A stretch of 64,000 nucleotides of DNA, taken from positions 509,766 to 573,765 of the forward strand of contig CALOFP010000004.1 of the NCBI GenBank assembly GCA_942492635.1, read 5' to 3'. Positions 7,221-15,434 of this stretch are shown piece after piece. Positions within the stretch are counted from its first letter, which is position 1; every line of letters starts with the position of its first letter. Made by a program: the position numbers and the translations under genes. The stretch is from CALOFP01 sp942492635 (GTDB lineage: Bacteria; UBP6; UBA1177; CALOFP01). Under the pieces are notes generated by a model, which was not told the origin of the DNA, made no database searches, and saw only the letters and a list, made by a program, of their open reading frames with translations.

Positions 7221-8783
7221 CTACAGATGCCTGAAGTTTCGGATGTCTGTAAATACCATGGCGATTCCGTGTTCGTTACACGCTTCGATAACCTCTTCAT
7301 CGCGTATCGATCCGCCAGGCTGTATTATCGCAGTAACTCCCGCTTCCTTTGCCCTGTCGATGCTGTCGCGGAAAGGGAAGAATGCGTCACTGGCCATTAC
7401 CGCACCGGTGATGTCGCTGTTGGACTTGCGTATGGAAATGTCAAGAGCGTCTACTCTGGACATCTGTCCGGCTCCTATTCCGATGGTTTTTGTTCCTTTG
7501 ACAAGGACAATGGCGTTGGATTTGACATGTTTAACGATCCTCTGACCGAAAAGCATGGCATCGATCTCCTCTTTTGAAGGCTGTTTTTCGGTTACAACTC
7601 TAAGCTGATCAGCTGTTATCCTGCTGCGATCCCTGTCTTCCAGAAGGAGTCCGCCGGAAATCTTTTTGATCTCCCAATCCATGTCGGGTTCTAGGCACGG
7701 AGTTCCGAGCTCGAGAAGTCTCAGATTCTTTTTTTTCTGAAGAACTGCGAGAGCCTCTTCTGTGAAGGAGGGCGCGATTATCGCCTCTGTGAACATATTC
7801 TTGAGGAGTAGTGCAGCTTCTTCGTCCACCGGCTGGTTGAAGCCGACTATTGATCCGTATGCGGAGAGAGGATCGCACTCGAGAGCACTTTCGTACGCCT
7901 CGGCAAGAGAGCTGCCGGTGGCTGCACCGCAGGGTGTGTTGTGCTTGAGAATAACTGCGGCAGGTTCTTCGAATTCGAAAACCATGTTGGTGGCCGATTC
8001 GAGATCGAGATAGTTGTTAAAGGAGAGCTGCTTGCCTGAGAGCTGTTTTGCCCTGGCAACTGTTCCCGATGAGTGTGATGAATCGAGATAGACGGCCCCC
8101 TTCTGATGGGGGTTTTCACCGTATCTCAGATCCGCTTTCTTCTCGAACTGAAGAGTGAGGATATCCGGATCGGATTTAACCTGTTCTCCGTTTTCATCTA
8201 TTGTTGAGAAGTAACTGCTTATGAATCCGTCATACTGAGCGGTGAGAGAAAATGCTTTGCGGGCAAGTTTGAATCTTGTCTCCTTGGATATCGCACCGTC
8301 GTTCTTTTTCATCTCTTCGATGAGAAGGTAGTAGTCATCAGGTGATGTCACAATAACAACGTCATTGAAGTTTTTTGCGGCGGAGCGAACCATTGAGGGG
8401 CCGCCGATATCGATGTTTTCAATGATTTTCTCAAGGCCGTAACGGTTCTCAACAGCTTCCCTGAAAGGATAGAGGTTTACCACCACCATGTCGAAAAGCT
8501 CAATGTTGTGCTCTTTTGCCGAAGCCATGTGTTTCTCGGAATCCCTCTTCGCCAGAATCCCGCCGTGAACCTTGGGGTTGAGGGTTTTGACCCTGCCGTC
8601 CATCATTTCGGGAAAACCGGTATACTCCTCGATTTTAGAAGCCTCGATATCGGCCTCCTTGAGCATGGTGAACGTTCCTCCAGAGGAGTATATGTTTACC
8701 CCAAGAGCTTGAAGTTCCGAGGCAAATGCCGTCAAGCCTCTCTTGTCGTAAACACTTAATATTGCATTGGAAATTTTTTTCAC
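7221..8783 (-). CDS. purH: Bifunctional AICAR formyltransferase/IMP cyclohydrolase
   Basis: About 520 residues. The N-terminal MGS-like domain (ISNAILSVYDKRGL, SSGGTFTML) is IMP cyclohydrolase. The rest is AICAR transformylase with KADLRYGENPHQ, VILKHNTPCGAA and the C-terminal GVTAIIQPGGSIRDEEVI. It makes IMP in the last two purine steps. I chose GTG at 8783 because GGAGGG sits seven bases before it; the longer reading from TTG at 8798 would translate the ribosome binding site. It heads the operon purH-purD-engB-surA-like-parA-parB. Confidence 0.96.
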   Translation of the reverse strand: MKKISNAILSVYDKRGLTAFASELQALGVNIYSSGGTFTMLKEADIEASKIEEYTGFPEMMDGRVKTLNPKVHGGILAKRDSEKHMASAKEHNIELFDMVVVNLYPFREAVENRYGLEKIIENIDIGGPSMVRSAAKNFNDVVIVTSPDDYYLLIEEMKKNDGAISKETRFKLARKAFSLTAQYDGFISSYFSTIDENGEQVKSDPDILTLQFEKKADLRYGENPHQKGAVYLDSSHSSGTVARAKQLSGKQLSFNNYLDLESATNMVFEFEEPAAVILKHNTPCGAATGSSLAEAYESALECDPLSAYGSIVGFNQPVDEEAALLLKNMFTEAIIAPSFTEEALAVLQKKKNLRLLELGTPCLEPDMDWEIKKISGGLLLEDRDRSRITADQLRVVTEKQPSKEEIDAMLFGQRIVKHVKSNAIVLVKGTKTIGIGAGQMSRVDALDISIRKSNSDITGAVMASDAFFPFRDSIDRAKEAGVTAIIQPGGSIRDEEVIEACNEHGIAMVFTDIRNFRHL

Positions 8784-8822
8784 TATAGATCCCTCCAAAT
8801 TGATCTTCTTAAAACTGGGTTC

Positions 8823-8851
8823 TTTGTAGCAAATATATATTGGAAAATCAA
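8823..8851 (-). promoter_or_regulatory. Promoter of the purH operon
   Basis: Minus-strand TTGATT (8846-8851), a 17-bp spacer and TACAAA (8823-8828) lie 40-68 bp before the purH GTG. It stands back to back with the promoter for the rightward genes. No purine riboswitch structure is evident in the short leader. Confidence 0.5.
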
Positions 8852-8857
8852 CTTTTC

Positions 8858-8886
8858 TTGACAGCGGTTAGGCTTCCTGATAGTAA
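8858..8886 (+). promoter_or_regulatory. Promoter of the rightward aroQ group
   Basis: A consensus TTGACA (8858-8863) is followed after 17 bp by TAGTAA (8881-8886), about 28 bp before the ATG at 8915. Together with the purH promoter it forms a divergent control region. Confidence 0.5.
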
Positions 8887-8914
8887 TAGTCAAGTCAAAA
8901 GGTTAGGGGGCGTT

Positions 8915-9115
8915 ATGGTGACGGAAATGATGCTGCTTATATCCATTCGGCAGCGTAACTGGGAAGTGGCTAGAGAACTGGCCGAAGGTCTGGACGAAAA
9001 GGATGGTCTCTACAGGAGCGTAGGCATACTGGCCTCCAGGGCGGGAAAACAGGATCTGCGAGCTGTCTATCTTCTCGGTTTGTGGAGTAAACTGCAGTGG
9101 GAGAGTAAACGGTGA
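8915..9115 (+). CDS. Small hypothetical protein upstream of aroQ
   Basis: 66 residues, no family recognised. The chain is MVTEMMLLISIRQRNWEVA followed by a helical, charged body. It reads like part of a helical repeat of the TPR/sel1 kind, with no signal peptide or membrane segment. ATG at 8915 is preferred over the ORF-opening ATG at 8840, because AGGGGG lies four to five bases before it and the -35/-10 pair lies between the two. The end overlaps the next gene (GTGA), so both are translated together with aroQ. Confidence 0.6.
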   Translation: MVTEMMLLISIRQRNWEVARELAEGLDEKDGLYRSVGILASRAGKQDLRAVYLLGLWSKLQWESKR

Positions 9116-9414
9116 AAGAGTTGAACGAGTTGGGGTTCAAAAATCTCGCTCTTGTCGATAGTGACGGCTATGTGGTTAAGGAGTTTGGTACTATGGAGGA
9201 AACGGTTTTTCCTCTAGTCGAGAAGGCTCTTGAGCTTATACATGACTCAGAGTATGTTGTTTGGGGTGTCGAAGATTCGTGTTGCATCGTCTATCCCATC
9301 GACGGAGGTTTTATTCTTATAGGGAAACCGAGCAGGGAGATGCCTCTCTCCAAGGCGATATTTTTGAAAGGGGATATCAGGGAAAAAACCTTGAGATTGT
9401 TGGAGGAGCTATGA
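9112..9414 (+). CDS. Hypothetical protein, possible roadblock-like fold
   Basis: 100 residues from GTG at 9112, overlapping both neighbours by 4 bp. The pattern (LGFKNLALVDSDGYVVKEFG, helix, then VVWGVEDSCCIVYPIDGGFILIGK, then a C-terminal helix) is alpha/beta and resembles Roadblock/LC7 regulators, which bind small GTPases. That is only a fold guess. There is no MglA-like GTPase in view. Tight coupling to aroQ may be positional only. Confidence 0.6.
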   Translation: MKELNELGFKNLALVDSDGYVVKEFGTMEETVFPLVEKALELIHDSEYVVWGVEDSCCIVYPIDGGFILIGKPSREMPLSKAIFLKGDIREKTLRLLEEL

Positions 9415-9845
9415 AGTTTTCTTTGATTGAAGGTCCGCTTGTCGATCAGAGTCATAAGCGAGGCTTTCATTACGGAGTGCAAAGGAGTCATGAAGATCTT
9501 GTTGGAGAATTAATGGAATCGGCGCTCGAATATGATGTTGAAATCGAATGTTTTTCAAACTATGTTGAGGGTGAAATAATTCGGTATATCGCTGGGTTGG
9601 AGGGCGCTGACGGTATAATGATAAATCCAGGGGCGTATACGCATACAAGTGTCGGAATAAGGGATGCCCTTCTGATGAGGGGATTGCCATTTGTAGAATT
9701 CCATTTTTCGAACATATTTGGTCGGGAGGAGTTTCGGAGGCATTCATACATCTCTGATGTTGCCTCGGGAGTCATAGTGGGATTGGGCGAATATGCCTAT
9801 ATTTCTGCATTTTTTGCTCTTTTAAATCTTTTAAAAAGTCAATAA
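9411..9845 (+). CDS. aroQ: Type II 3-dehydroquinate dehydratase, divergent active-site loop
   Basis: 144 residues, usual length for the dodecameric type II enzyme that converts 3-dehydroquinate to 3-dehydroshikimate. Conserved blocks are present: Tyr21 (HYG), Asn72-His78 (NPGAYTHTS), His98 (EFHFSN) and the REEFRRHSY arginines at 109-110. The N-terminal catalytic loop differs: the family motif GPNLNxLGxR is here GPLVDQSHKR, so the conserved Asn after GP is Leu10. ATG at 9411 follows GGAGGA and overlaps the previous stop. Location before efp is a common arrangement. Activity is likely but not certain given the loop. Confidence 0.88.
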   Translation: MKFSLIEGPLVDQSHKRGFHYGVQRSHEDLVGELMESALEYDVEIECFSNYVEGEIIRYIAGLEGADGIMINPGAYTHTSVGIRDALLMRGLPFVEFHFSNIFGREEFRRHSYISDVASGVIVGLGEYAYISAFFALLNLLKSQ

Positions 9846-9850
9846 AATAC

Positions 9851-9879
9851 TTGACAAATCAAGGTGTCAAATCTATAAA
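9851..9879 (+). promoter_or_regulatory. Strong promoter of efp
   Basis: Consensus TTGACA (9851-9856), a 17-bp spacer and TATAAA (9874-9879) lie 44 bp before the efp ATG. It is the best sigma-70-type match in the window and starts six bases after the aroQ stop. Confidence 0.8.
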
Positions 9880-9923
9880 TAAGTGGCATAAAATGAAATT
9901 GTAATTCGATATAGGAGGCAGTT

Positions 9924-10487
9924 ATGGCTATTTCAACTTCTGAGTTTAAAAAGGGAATGAAAATTGAAATTGACGGTGTTCCGTTTAAGATTGTTGATAT
10001 GAATCACATCCAGCAGAAAAGACGTGCTGTAATAAAGACAAAACTTAAAAACATTTTGAGTGGAGCTATAGCGGAAAGAACTTTCCTCAGTGGAGAGAAG
10101 GTTGAAAAGCCTGATCTGGAGGAGAAAGAGATGGAGTTTCTTTACGCTGACGGTGATCTCTACTGTTTTATGGATAATACCGACTACGAGCAGATTTCAA
10201 TTGAAAAAAGCGTTCTTGAAGATATTGTTCCATATATGAAGGAAAATGAGCAGGTTACTGTGCTTTTCTACAACGGAAACCCTATCTCGGCTGAGCTTCC
10301 CCAGTTTGTTGAGCTGGAAATCGCTGAAACTGAGCCTGGATTTAAGGGTGACACTGTTACCACATCGTTTAAGCCTGCAATTGTTACTACAGGCGGAAAA
10401 ATTATGATACCACTTTTTCTGAACCCCGGAGATGTTGTAAAAATCAGCACTGTTGATTTTACGTACATCGAGCGTGTGAAGAAGTAG
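9924..10487 (+). CDS. efp: Translation elongation factor P
   Basis: 187 residues with three beta-barrel domains; it relieves ribosome stalling at consecutive prolines. The C-terminal signature (ELEIAETEPGFKGDT, KIMIPLFLNPGDVVKISTVDFTYIERVK) is clear. The tip loop, usually PGKGxA around the modified Lys34 (E. coli numbering), is here QQKRRA with Lys32 in the modified position. The lysine is kept but both flanks are changed. AGGAGG precedes the ATG. No EpmA/EpmB or YmfI-like modification gene is visible nearby. Confidence 0.95.
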   Translation: MAISTSEFKKGMKIEIDGVPFKIVDMNHIQQKRRAVIKTKLKNILSGAIAERTFLSGEKVEKPDLEEKEMEFLYADGDLYCFMDNTDYEQISIEKSVLEDIVPYMKENEQVTVLFYNGNPISAELPQFVELEIAETEPGFKGDTVTTSFKPAIVTTGGKIMIPLFLNPGDVVKISTVDFTYIERVKK

Positions 10488-10500
10488 CGCAGGTGCTGAA

Positions 10501-12411
10501 TTGGCAGAAAATTCTGGAATAAAACGGGGTGTCTTTGGCTTTCTGAAAAGATCAAAAGCTGACGATGAGATACAGAAGTATGTGGATCTTCTTAAGAAAG
10601 ATCCTGAAAACGAGAGAGCCTACATTCGGCTCTCTGAACTGTATGCCCGGAGTGGAGAGGATGAGCTTGCCGTTGAAACCTACGAAAAGGCTGCTCTGCT
10701 CTTTGAAAAAAAGGGTTTTCTGAATAAGGCCAAGGCTGTTTTAAAGCAGGCTCTTGCCATCAACCCCGATCACGGCAAAGTAAATGTTCTTCTTGCCGAT
10801 CTTGATAAGCAGGACGGGTTGATCAAAGATGCCGTTCTCAGGTATCAGATTGCCGCAAATTATTATGCGAAATCGGGAAATCGAAGAGCGGCCATCAACA
10901 TTCTTTACAAGATTGTTGATATATATCCCAATAACATAAATTATCTCCTGAAACTGGCCAACCTTCTAGTTGCCGAACGAGAGAATGATGAGGTGGTCAG
11001 GCTTTTGACGCCTCTCTCTGTTAGACTGAAAGGTAGCGCCAGACTTCAGGAGCGTATTAAGGTGCTCAGGTTGCTTTTTACGTCCTCAGGCGAGGAGTTT
11101 GAAATGGGACAGGAGCTTGTTGACTGTTATATCGACGGTCAGAATTATCAGGGAGCGCTATCGATTCTTCATAAGCTTGTCATAAGTCGTCCTGAATCCC
11201 TTCCTCTTCTAGAGAAGTTGTCTCTAGTTTTTGAAAAACTAGATGAAACTGAGAAGCTCATATCCACCCTGAAGCAGATCGCGGTTATTTACAATGCGCA
11301 GAAAGACCTTGAGTCTTCCAATCGGATATACAGGCGTGTTCTTGAGCTTGATAGTTCCGATACCGAGGCCCTGCTTGCTTTGAACAGAGAGTCCAAGTTG
11401 AGGGATATGATCTCCAGTAAGATCGATCTCTCACAGGAAGATCTTGCTGAAGATGAGATAACCATTGACCTCGAGCTCGATGAAATTGATGAGGCTTCAG
11501 CCGAGGTTGAGACTCAGGATTATAATGCATCTTCCATAATAAAAGAGGCCTTGGTCTATAAAAGTTACAGGCTCTATGATAAGGCTTTTGATAAGTTGAA
11601 GTCATTTCCATACTGGCAAAAGGATTACGAAGTACTTGATGCTTTGATTGAGGTTTCCATAGAGAGTGGAGATCCGGATTCTGCCAGAAGTTACATGGTT
11701 GATCTTTTGAACTTATGTATGGAAAAGAGTGATGTAGCTCGGGCAAGAACAATGCTTGAAGATGTTTCGGATGTTCTGGAAGGGCATCCAGATCTCAGAA
11801 GGTTTCAGGATTTCGCCGGACTGAAAATTACAGCTCCGACTAGAGTGGAAGACTCCCTTCCTAAAGAACCTCCACAGAGGAGTCTCGAGGAGTTGGAGTT
11901 TTTTGTTAGCATAGAAGATTTTTCCAGTGCACTCATTCTTCTTCAGGATCTGATGGTTAAATATCCGAATTCTGAGATGCTGAAGGAGTTTAAAGATGTT
12001 ATTCCTTCAAGAAAAGAGGAGGATCTTTCGGAGACGTTGGAGGGCGTAAAGAGCTCGCTTTCTAAAACGCTGCAGGAAGGTGATAAGAGTGCAGAGGATT
12101 TTTACAACATGGGAATTGTCCACACATCGATGATGATGGTCAATGAGGCAATGGACTACTTTAGGCAGGCATGCGATCTCGAACCCCAGAATCTTAAATA
12201 TGCGGTTGCCTTATCTGATGCATACAGAGATTCGGGGTTGTTTGAGAAAAGCCTTGAAGTTGCCGAGGCTGCTCTTCAGTTGGCGGAAGATGGAGGTCAG
12301 CGTATTGCACTTTTTGAAAAAATCGCAGAGCTGTATCGACATCTCGAAGACACTGCCAGATTCAATGAAACATTACGAAAAATTAAAGAGATGAAGGAAA
12401 ATGGGAAATAG
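10501..12411 (+). CDS. Tetratricopeptide-repeat protein
   Basis: 636 residues, cytoplasmic (no signal or membrane segment). TPR repeats fill residues about 25-300, and a second block lies at about 525-630 (DFYNMGIVHTSMMMVNEAMDYFRQACDLEP). They are separated by an acidic linker near 310-345 and further helical repeats. TPRs serve as protein-binding scaffolds; the partner is unknown. The start is TTG at 10501 with AGGTG upstream, 13 bp after efp. The 3' end overlaps the next gene by 11 bp, linking it to the exported and sensor proteins that follow. Confidence 0.85.
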   Translation: MAENSGIKRGVFGFLKRSKADDEIQKYVDLLKKDPENERAYIRLSELYARSGEDELAVETYEKAALLFEKKGFLNKAKAVLKQALAINPDHGKVNVLLADLDKQDGLIKDAVLRYQIAANYYAKSGNRRAAINILYKIVDIYPNNINYLLKLANLLVAERENDEVVRLLTPLSVRLKGSARLQERIKVLRLLFTSSGEEFEMGQELVDCYIDGQNYQGALSILHKLVISRPESLPLLEKLSLVFEKLDETEKLISTLKQIAVIYNAQKDLESSNRIYRRVLELDSSDTEALLALNRESKLRDMISSKIDLSQEDLAEDEITIDLELDEIDEASAEVETQDYNASSIIKEALVYKSYRLYDKAFDKLKSFPYWQKDYEVLDALIEVSIESGDPDSARSYMVDLLNLCMEKSDVARARTMLEDVSDVLEGHPDLRRFQDFAGLKITAPTRVEDSLPKEPPQRSLEELEFFVSIEDFSSALILLQDLMVKYPNSEMLKEFKDVIPSRKEEDLSETLEGVKSSLSKTLQEGDKSAEDFYNMGIVHTSMMMVNEAMDYFRQACDLEPQNLKYAVALSDAYRDSGLFEKSLEVAEAALQLAEDGGQRIALFEKIAELYRHLEDTARFNETLRKIKEMKENGK

Positions 12412-13144
12412 ATTTATTCTGCTTTTTTTTCTCCTGGTACCGTTCCTTCTGTCCGCTGGGATTCTTCAGGTTGAAGTCAATAACCTTCCGGTTGAGAAGC
12501 TTGATGAAGGCCGACCTAAAGTTGACGGATTCTGGGTCATAAATGAATTTCCTAAGAAGAAAACGAAGATTTTGAGACCGTTATACATCGCATTCGAAGG
12601 TGTTGAACAGGATCGTGGTGGTGTCGAGAAAGTTGTTCTGGAGGGTTTTTCCTTCAGCAAGAGCCGTTTGGTTCTCCCTTCCAACGGATCTGTTTTGCTT
12701 CAGAATAGGGGGCGGATTAAACGGGAGATTGAAATCCGGAAAGGGAACGATGTTCGAGATGTTATCTCAATAGCTCCCGGAAAGGATGAAAAGTTCATGT
12801 TTCGTACAGCAGGTGTCTACAGGCTAGTGGATAAGTATGCGCCCTGGAGCAGTGTTGACCTGAAAGTTGTTGATGATATGGCCGTTTTTCCTGTAAGAAA
12901 CCGTACAAACAGAATCTCGTTGCCGAACATCGCTCCCGGTACCTACAGACTGATAATTTTTAACGGAGTAGATGAAATATACAGTGAGGACCTCTCCGTA
13001 GTGTCGTCCTCAACCGTCAAGCTTGTGAGAACTGTTGCTGCAGATGGAGTCTTGAGGGACAATTCCAGATCTGTCACCTTCAGTGGAAAGGGGCCTGCCG
13101 CGGTAGAGGAGGAGAAGGCTCAAGCTGATAAAAAACAAGATTGA
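12401..13144 (+). CDS. Exported protein with cupredoxin-like region
   Basis: 247 residues. The signal peptide is at 1-19 (MGNRFILLFFLLVPFLLSA), with no lipobox cysteine. Residues about 85-150 (RLVLPSNGSVLLQNRG to KFMFRTAGVYRLVDKYAPW) resemble a cupredoxin beta-sandwich but lack the His/Cys/Met copper ligands. A second beta domain (IAPGTYRLIIFNGVDEIYSEDL) follows. Probably a periplasmic binding or structural protein. The ATG lies inside the TPR gene's end with AAGGAAA before it. Confidence 0.65.
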   Translation: MGNRFILLFFLLVPFLLSAGILQVEVNNLPVEKLDEGRPKVDGFWVINEFPKKKTKILRPLYIAFEGVEQDRGGVEKVVLEGFSFSKSRLVLPSNGSVLLQNRGRIKREIEIRKGNDVRDVISIAPGKDEKFMFRTAGVYRLVDKYAPWSSVDLKVVDDMAVFPVRNRTNRISLPNIAPGTYRLIIFNGVDEIYSEDLSVVSSSTVKLVRTVAADGVLRDNSRSVTFSGKGPAAVEEEKAQADKKQD

Positions 13145-13157
13145 AATGGAGTAGCAT

Positions 13158-14591
13158 ATGTTCCGAAATCTGGCGCTCAAGGCAAAGGTATTCTTCTTTT
13201 TCACCGTTGTTTTCGTGGCGGTCTTTGCAGCATATTACAAGGTGTATGAGAAGCTGATTGATTCAGTTAATCAGGAGATATCTCCGGACAACACAGTTAA
13301 GTATCTGAAAGAAAAAATTAAGAATTCTCAATTTGAATTGATATCTAATTCCTACAATATCAGGGCATTCCTGGCGGGACAGGATTTGTCTAAGAAAAAA
13401 CGTGGGCCCATTGATACGGGAAAGGTTAAAAGTCGCTTCTCTTATGCAGTTGTAGACGGGTCCGGAAGAGTGGTTGCCGGGAAATGGCGTGAACTCAACT
13501 CCTTTAAGGGCATCCCCTCAGTAGATCGGGCAATGCAAGAGGGGGTGGCATCTGATGGATTCGTGACAATTGGAGAAAAGACTTTTCTGCTCGGTGTAGT
13601 TCCCTACAGCTTCAGAGGTGCCGGAGACTCCCCTTATGGAGCCGTGGTCAGTCTCAATGGTGTCGTAGATAGTTTTGAGAATGTGGAGGGTCTTCCATAC
13701 CGCATATACACATCTGAACGAAAGATCTATCAAAATGACGACAGTGAATGGCTTGCTCTGGAGAAAGGCGAGAAGTCGAAAGAAGTTATGGATGCTATAT
13801 CAAGAATCCTTTCAGGAGGAGGTGTCCAGGTTGTAGACAGGTGGAGTAAGTTGGTTCCGGTTCTAATTATGGGAGAAGGAAACTCTGTTCATAAGCTCAC
13901 TTTTGTCGCAGCTGTCAGTTATATGCCGGGGTTGAAGATCTACAACAGACTCCTGATCTATATTTTAGGGATATCTATTTTTGCAGTACTTGTTTCGCTC
14001 CTGTTTTCTTTTGTTGTTACTTTTGAGATCGATAAGATACTGCGAAACATCGCGGCGGATATCTCGAATATGCGAATTGGTGAGAAACTTTTGCTCCGAA
14101 AGTACAGCTATGGGGCAGGTACTGTAGTCTCGGCCATCAATTATCTGATATCAAAATATGAAAAGCATGGGGCGACTAATCCAAGTATCATGCTTGGAGC
14201 GATTCAGGCTGGTGAAAAGGAAGAGCGCTTTGTAGAAGAGAAGAAGGTTGGGGGTACGCCGAAAGTTGACCTGCCTCCTGTAGCGCAGGCTGTTCACGAG
14301 GAGGACGAAGAAGAGGACGAGAAGACTCAGATTGCAAATTTGCAGGATCTTATGCCTTGTGAAACTGATACACCACGGACGAAGGTTGGCGTTGAGACTC
14401 TGTGGGAAGAGTATGTTGAGATAAAACGTCGAAACAACCTGTCCGTTGCCGAAGGTGAAAAAAGCTCTTTTTTCGAGAAGCTGGATTCAAATAGAAAGCT
14501 TATCACAGAGCGCTACGGATGTCGGGACGTACAGTTCTCAATTGAAGAAAAGGGGGGGAAACCTGTAGTTAAGGCAAAACCTTTGAGGTGA
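13158..14591 (+). CDS. Membrane sensor with MXAN_5187-like C-terminal domain
   Basis: 477 residues. TM1 at about 11-28, a periplasmic Cache-like sensor domain at about 29-265 (YAVVDGSGRVVAGKWRE), and TM2 at about 270-292. A HAMP-like helix region follows, then an acidic linker. The C-terminal 65 residues (from LWEEYVEIKRRNNL through FFEKLDSNRKLI to KPVVKAKPLR) match my memory of the MXAN_5187 C-terminal domain of myxobacteria. There is no kinase, methyl-accepting or cyclase domain. GGAG precedes the ATG by six bases. It sits 13 bp after the exported protein, which may be its ligand partner. Family naming is from memory. Confidence 0.7.
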   Translation: MFRNLALKAKVFFFFTVVFVAVFAAYYKVYEKLIDSVNQEISPDNTVKYLKEKIKNSQFELISNSYNIRAFLAGQDLSKKKRGPIDTGKVKSRFSYAVVDGSGRVVAGKWRELNSFKGIPSVDRAMQEGVASDGFVTIGEKTFLLGVVPYSFRGAGDSPYGAVVSLNGVVDSFENVEGLPYRIYTSERKIYQNDDSEWLALEKGEKSKEVMDAISRILSGGGVQVVDRWSKLVPVLIMGEGNSVHKLTFVAAVSYMPGLKIYNRLLIYILGISIFAVLVSLLFSFVVTFEIDKILRNIAADISNMRIGEKLLLRKYSYGAGTVVSAINYLISKYEKHGATNPSIMLGAIQAGEKEERFVEEKKVGGTPKVDLPPVAQAVHEEDEEEDEKTQIANLQDLMPCETDTPRTKVGVETLWEEYVEIKRRNNLSVAEGEKSSFFEKLDSNRKLITERYGCRDVQFSIEEKGGKPVVKAKPLR

Positions 14592-14642
14592 TCTTTTTGC
14601 CGGTATGTATGTTAACGCTAACATTCCTAGAGAGGTTTTTTT

Positions 14643-14891
14643 ATGAGTGGCTCCCTGAATAAGTCTTGCACTCAAAAGAATGAGGACAGCGGCAGAGAAA
14701 GAATAACTCTTTCCGATGACTTCTTTGAAAATTTGCCGAAAGACGACCGCGAAGAGGTTGCTCGAGTCGTAAGAGAGGTGTGCGGCTCCGAGGATGATAG
14801 TCCAGGGGAAAGAGGTAGGTGGAGAATCGTGAAAATTGCTCTTTTTACGGGAATTCTTCTTCTACTTCTGCTTGCGATGTTGATTTTTTAG
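14643..14891 (+). CDS. Small tail-anchored membrane protein
   Basis: 82 residues. A charged, soluble N-terminal part (ITLSDDFFENLPKDDREEVARVV) ends in one C-terminal membrane helix (IALFTGILLLLLLAMLIF, about 64-82). That places the soluble part in the cytoplasm. AGAGG lies seven bases before the ATG. Lying between the sensor and a CheY, it may anchor part of a signalling complex; no family recognised. Confidence 0.65.
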   Translation: MSGSLNKSCTQKNEDSGRERITLSDDFFENLPKDDREEVARVVREVCGSEDDSPGERGRWRIVKIALFTGILLLLLLAMLIF

Positions 14892-15053
14892 TCGAGGGTT
14901 CGATGTTTCTCGTTCCATTGTGGGATAGTATTTATGAAATTGCTGAAAGACAAAAAGGCAGCGGCACCCCTTGTAAAAAATGGGGCAATAGATACAATGA
15001 GACACGACGATGTTACTTAAATTTGGATTGTTCAATAAAAGACGGAGGGAGAA

Positions 15054-15434
15054 ATGGGACTTGATACCTCTATAAGGGTACTGGTTGTTGATGACTTCGC
15101 TACAATGCGGAGGATTATAAAGAACCTGCTCAAACAACTTGGATTTGAGAAGATTGATGAGGCGGAGGACGGGATGAAGGCTCTGCAGAAACTGAAAGCG
15201 GAAGGTTTCGACCTCGTAATTTCCGACTGGAATATGCCAAATATGACGGGAATAGAGCTCCTGCAGGCTGTAAGGAATGATCCCTCGTTAAAGGCTCTTC
15301 CTTTTCTCATGGTTACAGCTGAAGCCGACAAGGAAAACGTGCTTCTTGCAATAAAAATGGGAGTCAGCAACTACATAGTCAAACCTTTTACTGCGGATGT
15401 TCTGCAGGAAAAACTCACGAAAATATTCGGATAA
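15054..15434 (+). CDS. CheY-like response regulator
   Basis: 126 residues, a single receiver domain. Asp13, Asp14, the phospho-acceptor Asp58 (SDWNMPN), Thr88 (VTAEA) and Lys110 (VKPF) are all present. The sequence is close to enterobacterial CheY, including DFATMRRI and DWNMPNMTG, so it may bind a motor switch or another output protein. No cheA, fliM or other chemotaxis gene is in the window. GGAGGGAGAA precedes the ATG, and the stop overlaps rsmD by one base. The upstream sensor and TPR genes are plausible partners. Confidence 0.93.
   Translation: MGLDTSIRVLVVDDFATMRRIIKNLLKQLGFEKIDEAEDGMKALQKLKAEGFDLVISDWNMPNMTGIELLQAVRNDPSLKALPFLMVTAEADKENVLLAIKMGVSNYIVKPFTADVLQEKLTKIFG

Noticed and set aside
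14934..15020. 28-residue ORF before the CheY gene
   Set aside because: No clear ribosome site (TAGTATTT precedes it), no terminator and no modifying enzyme nearby; likely chance.
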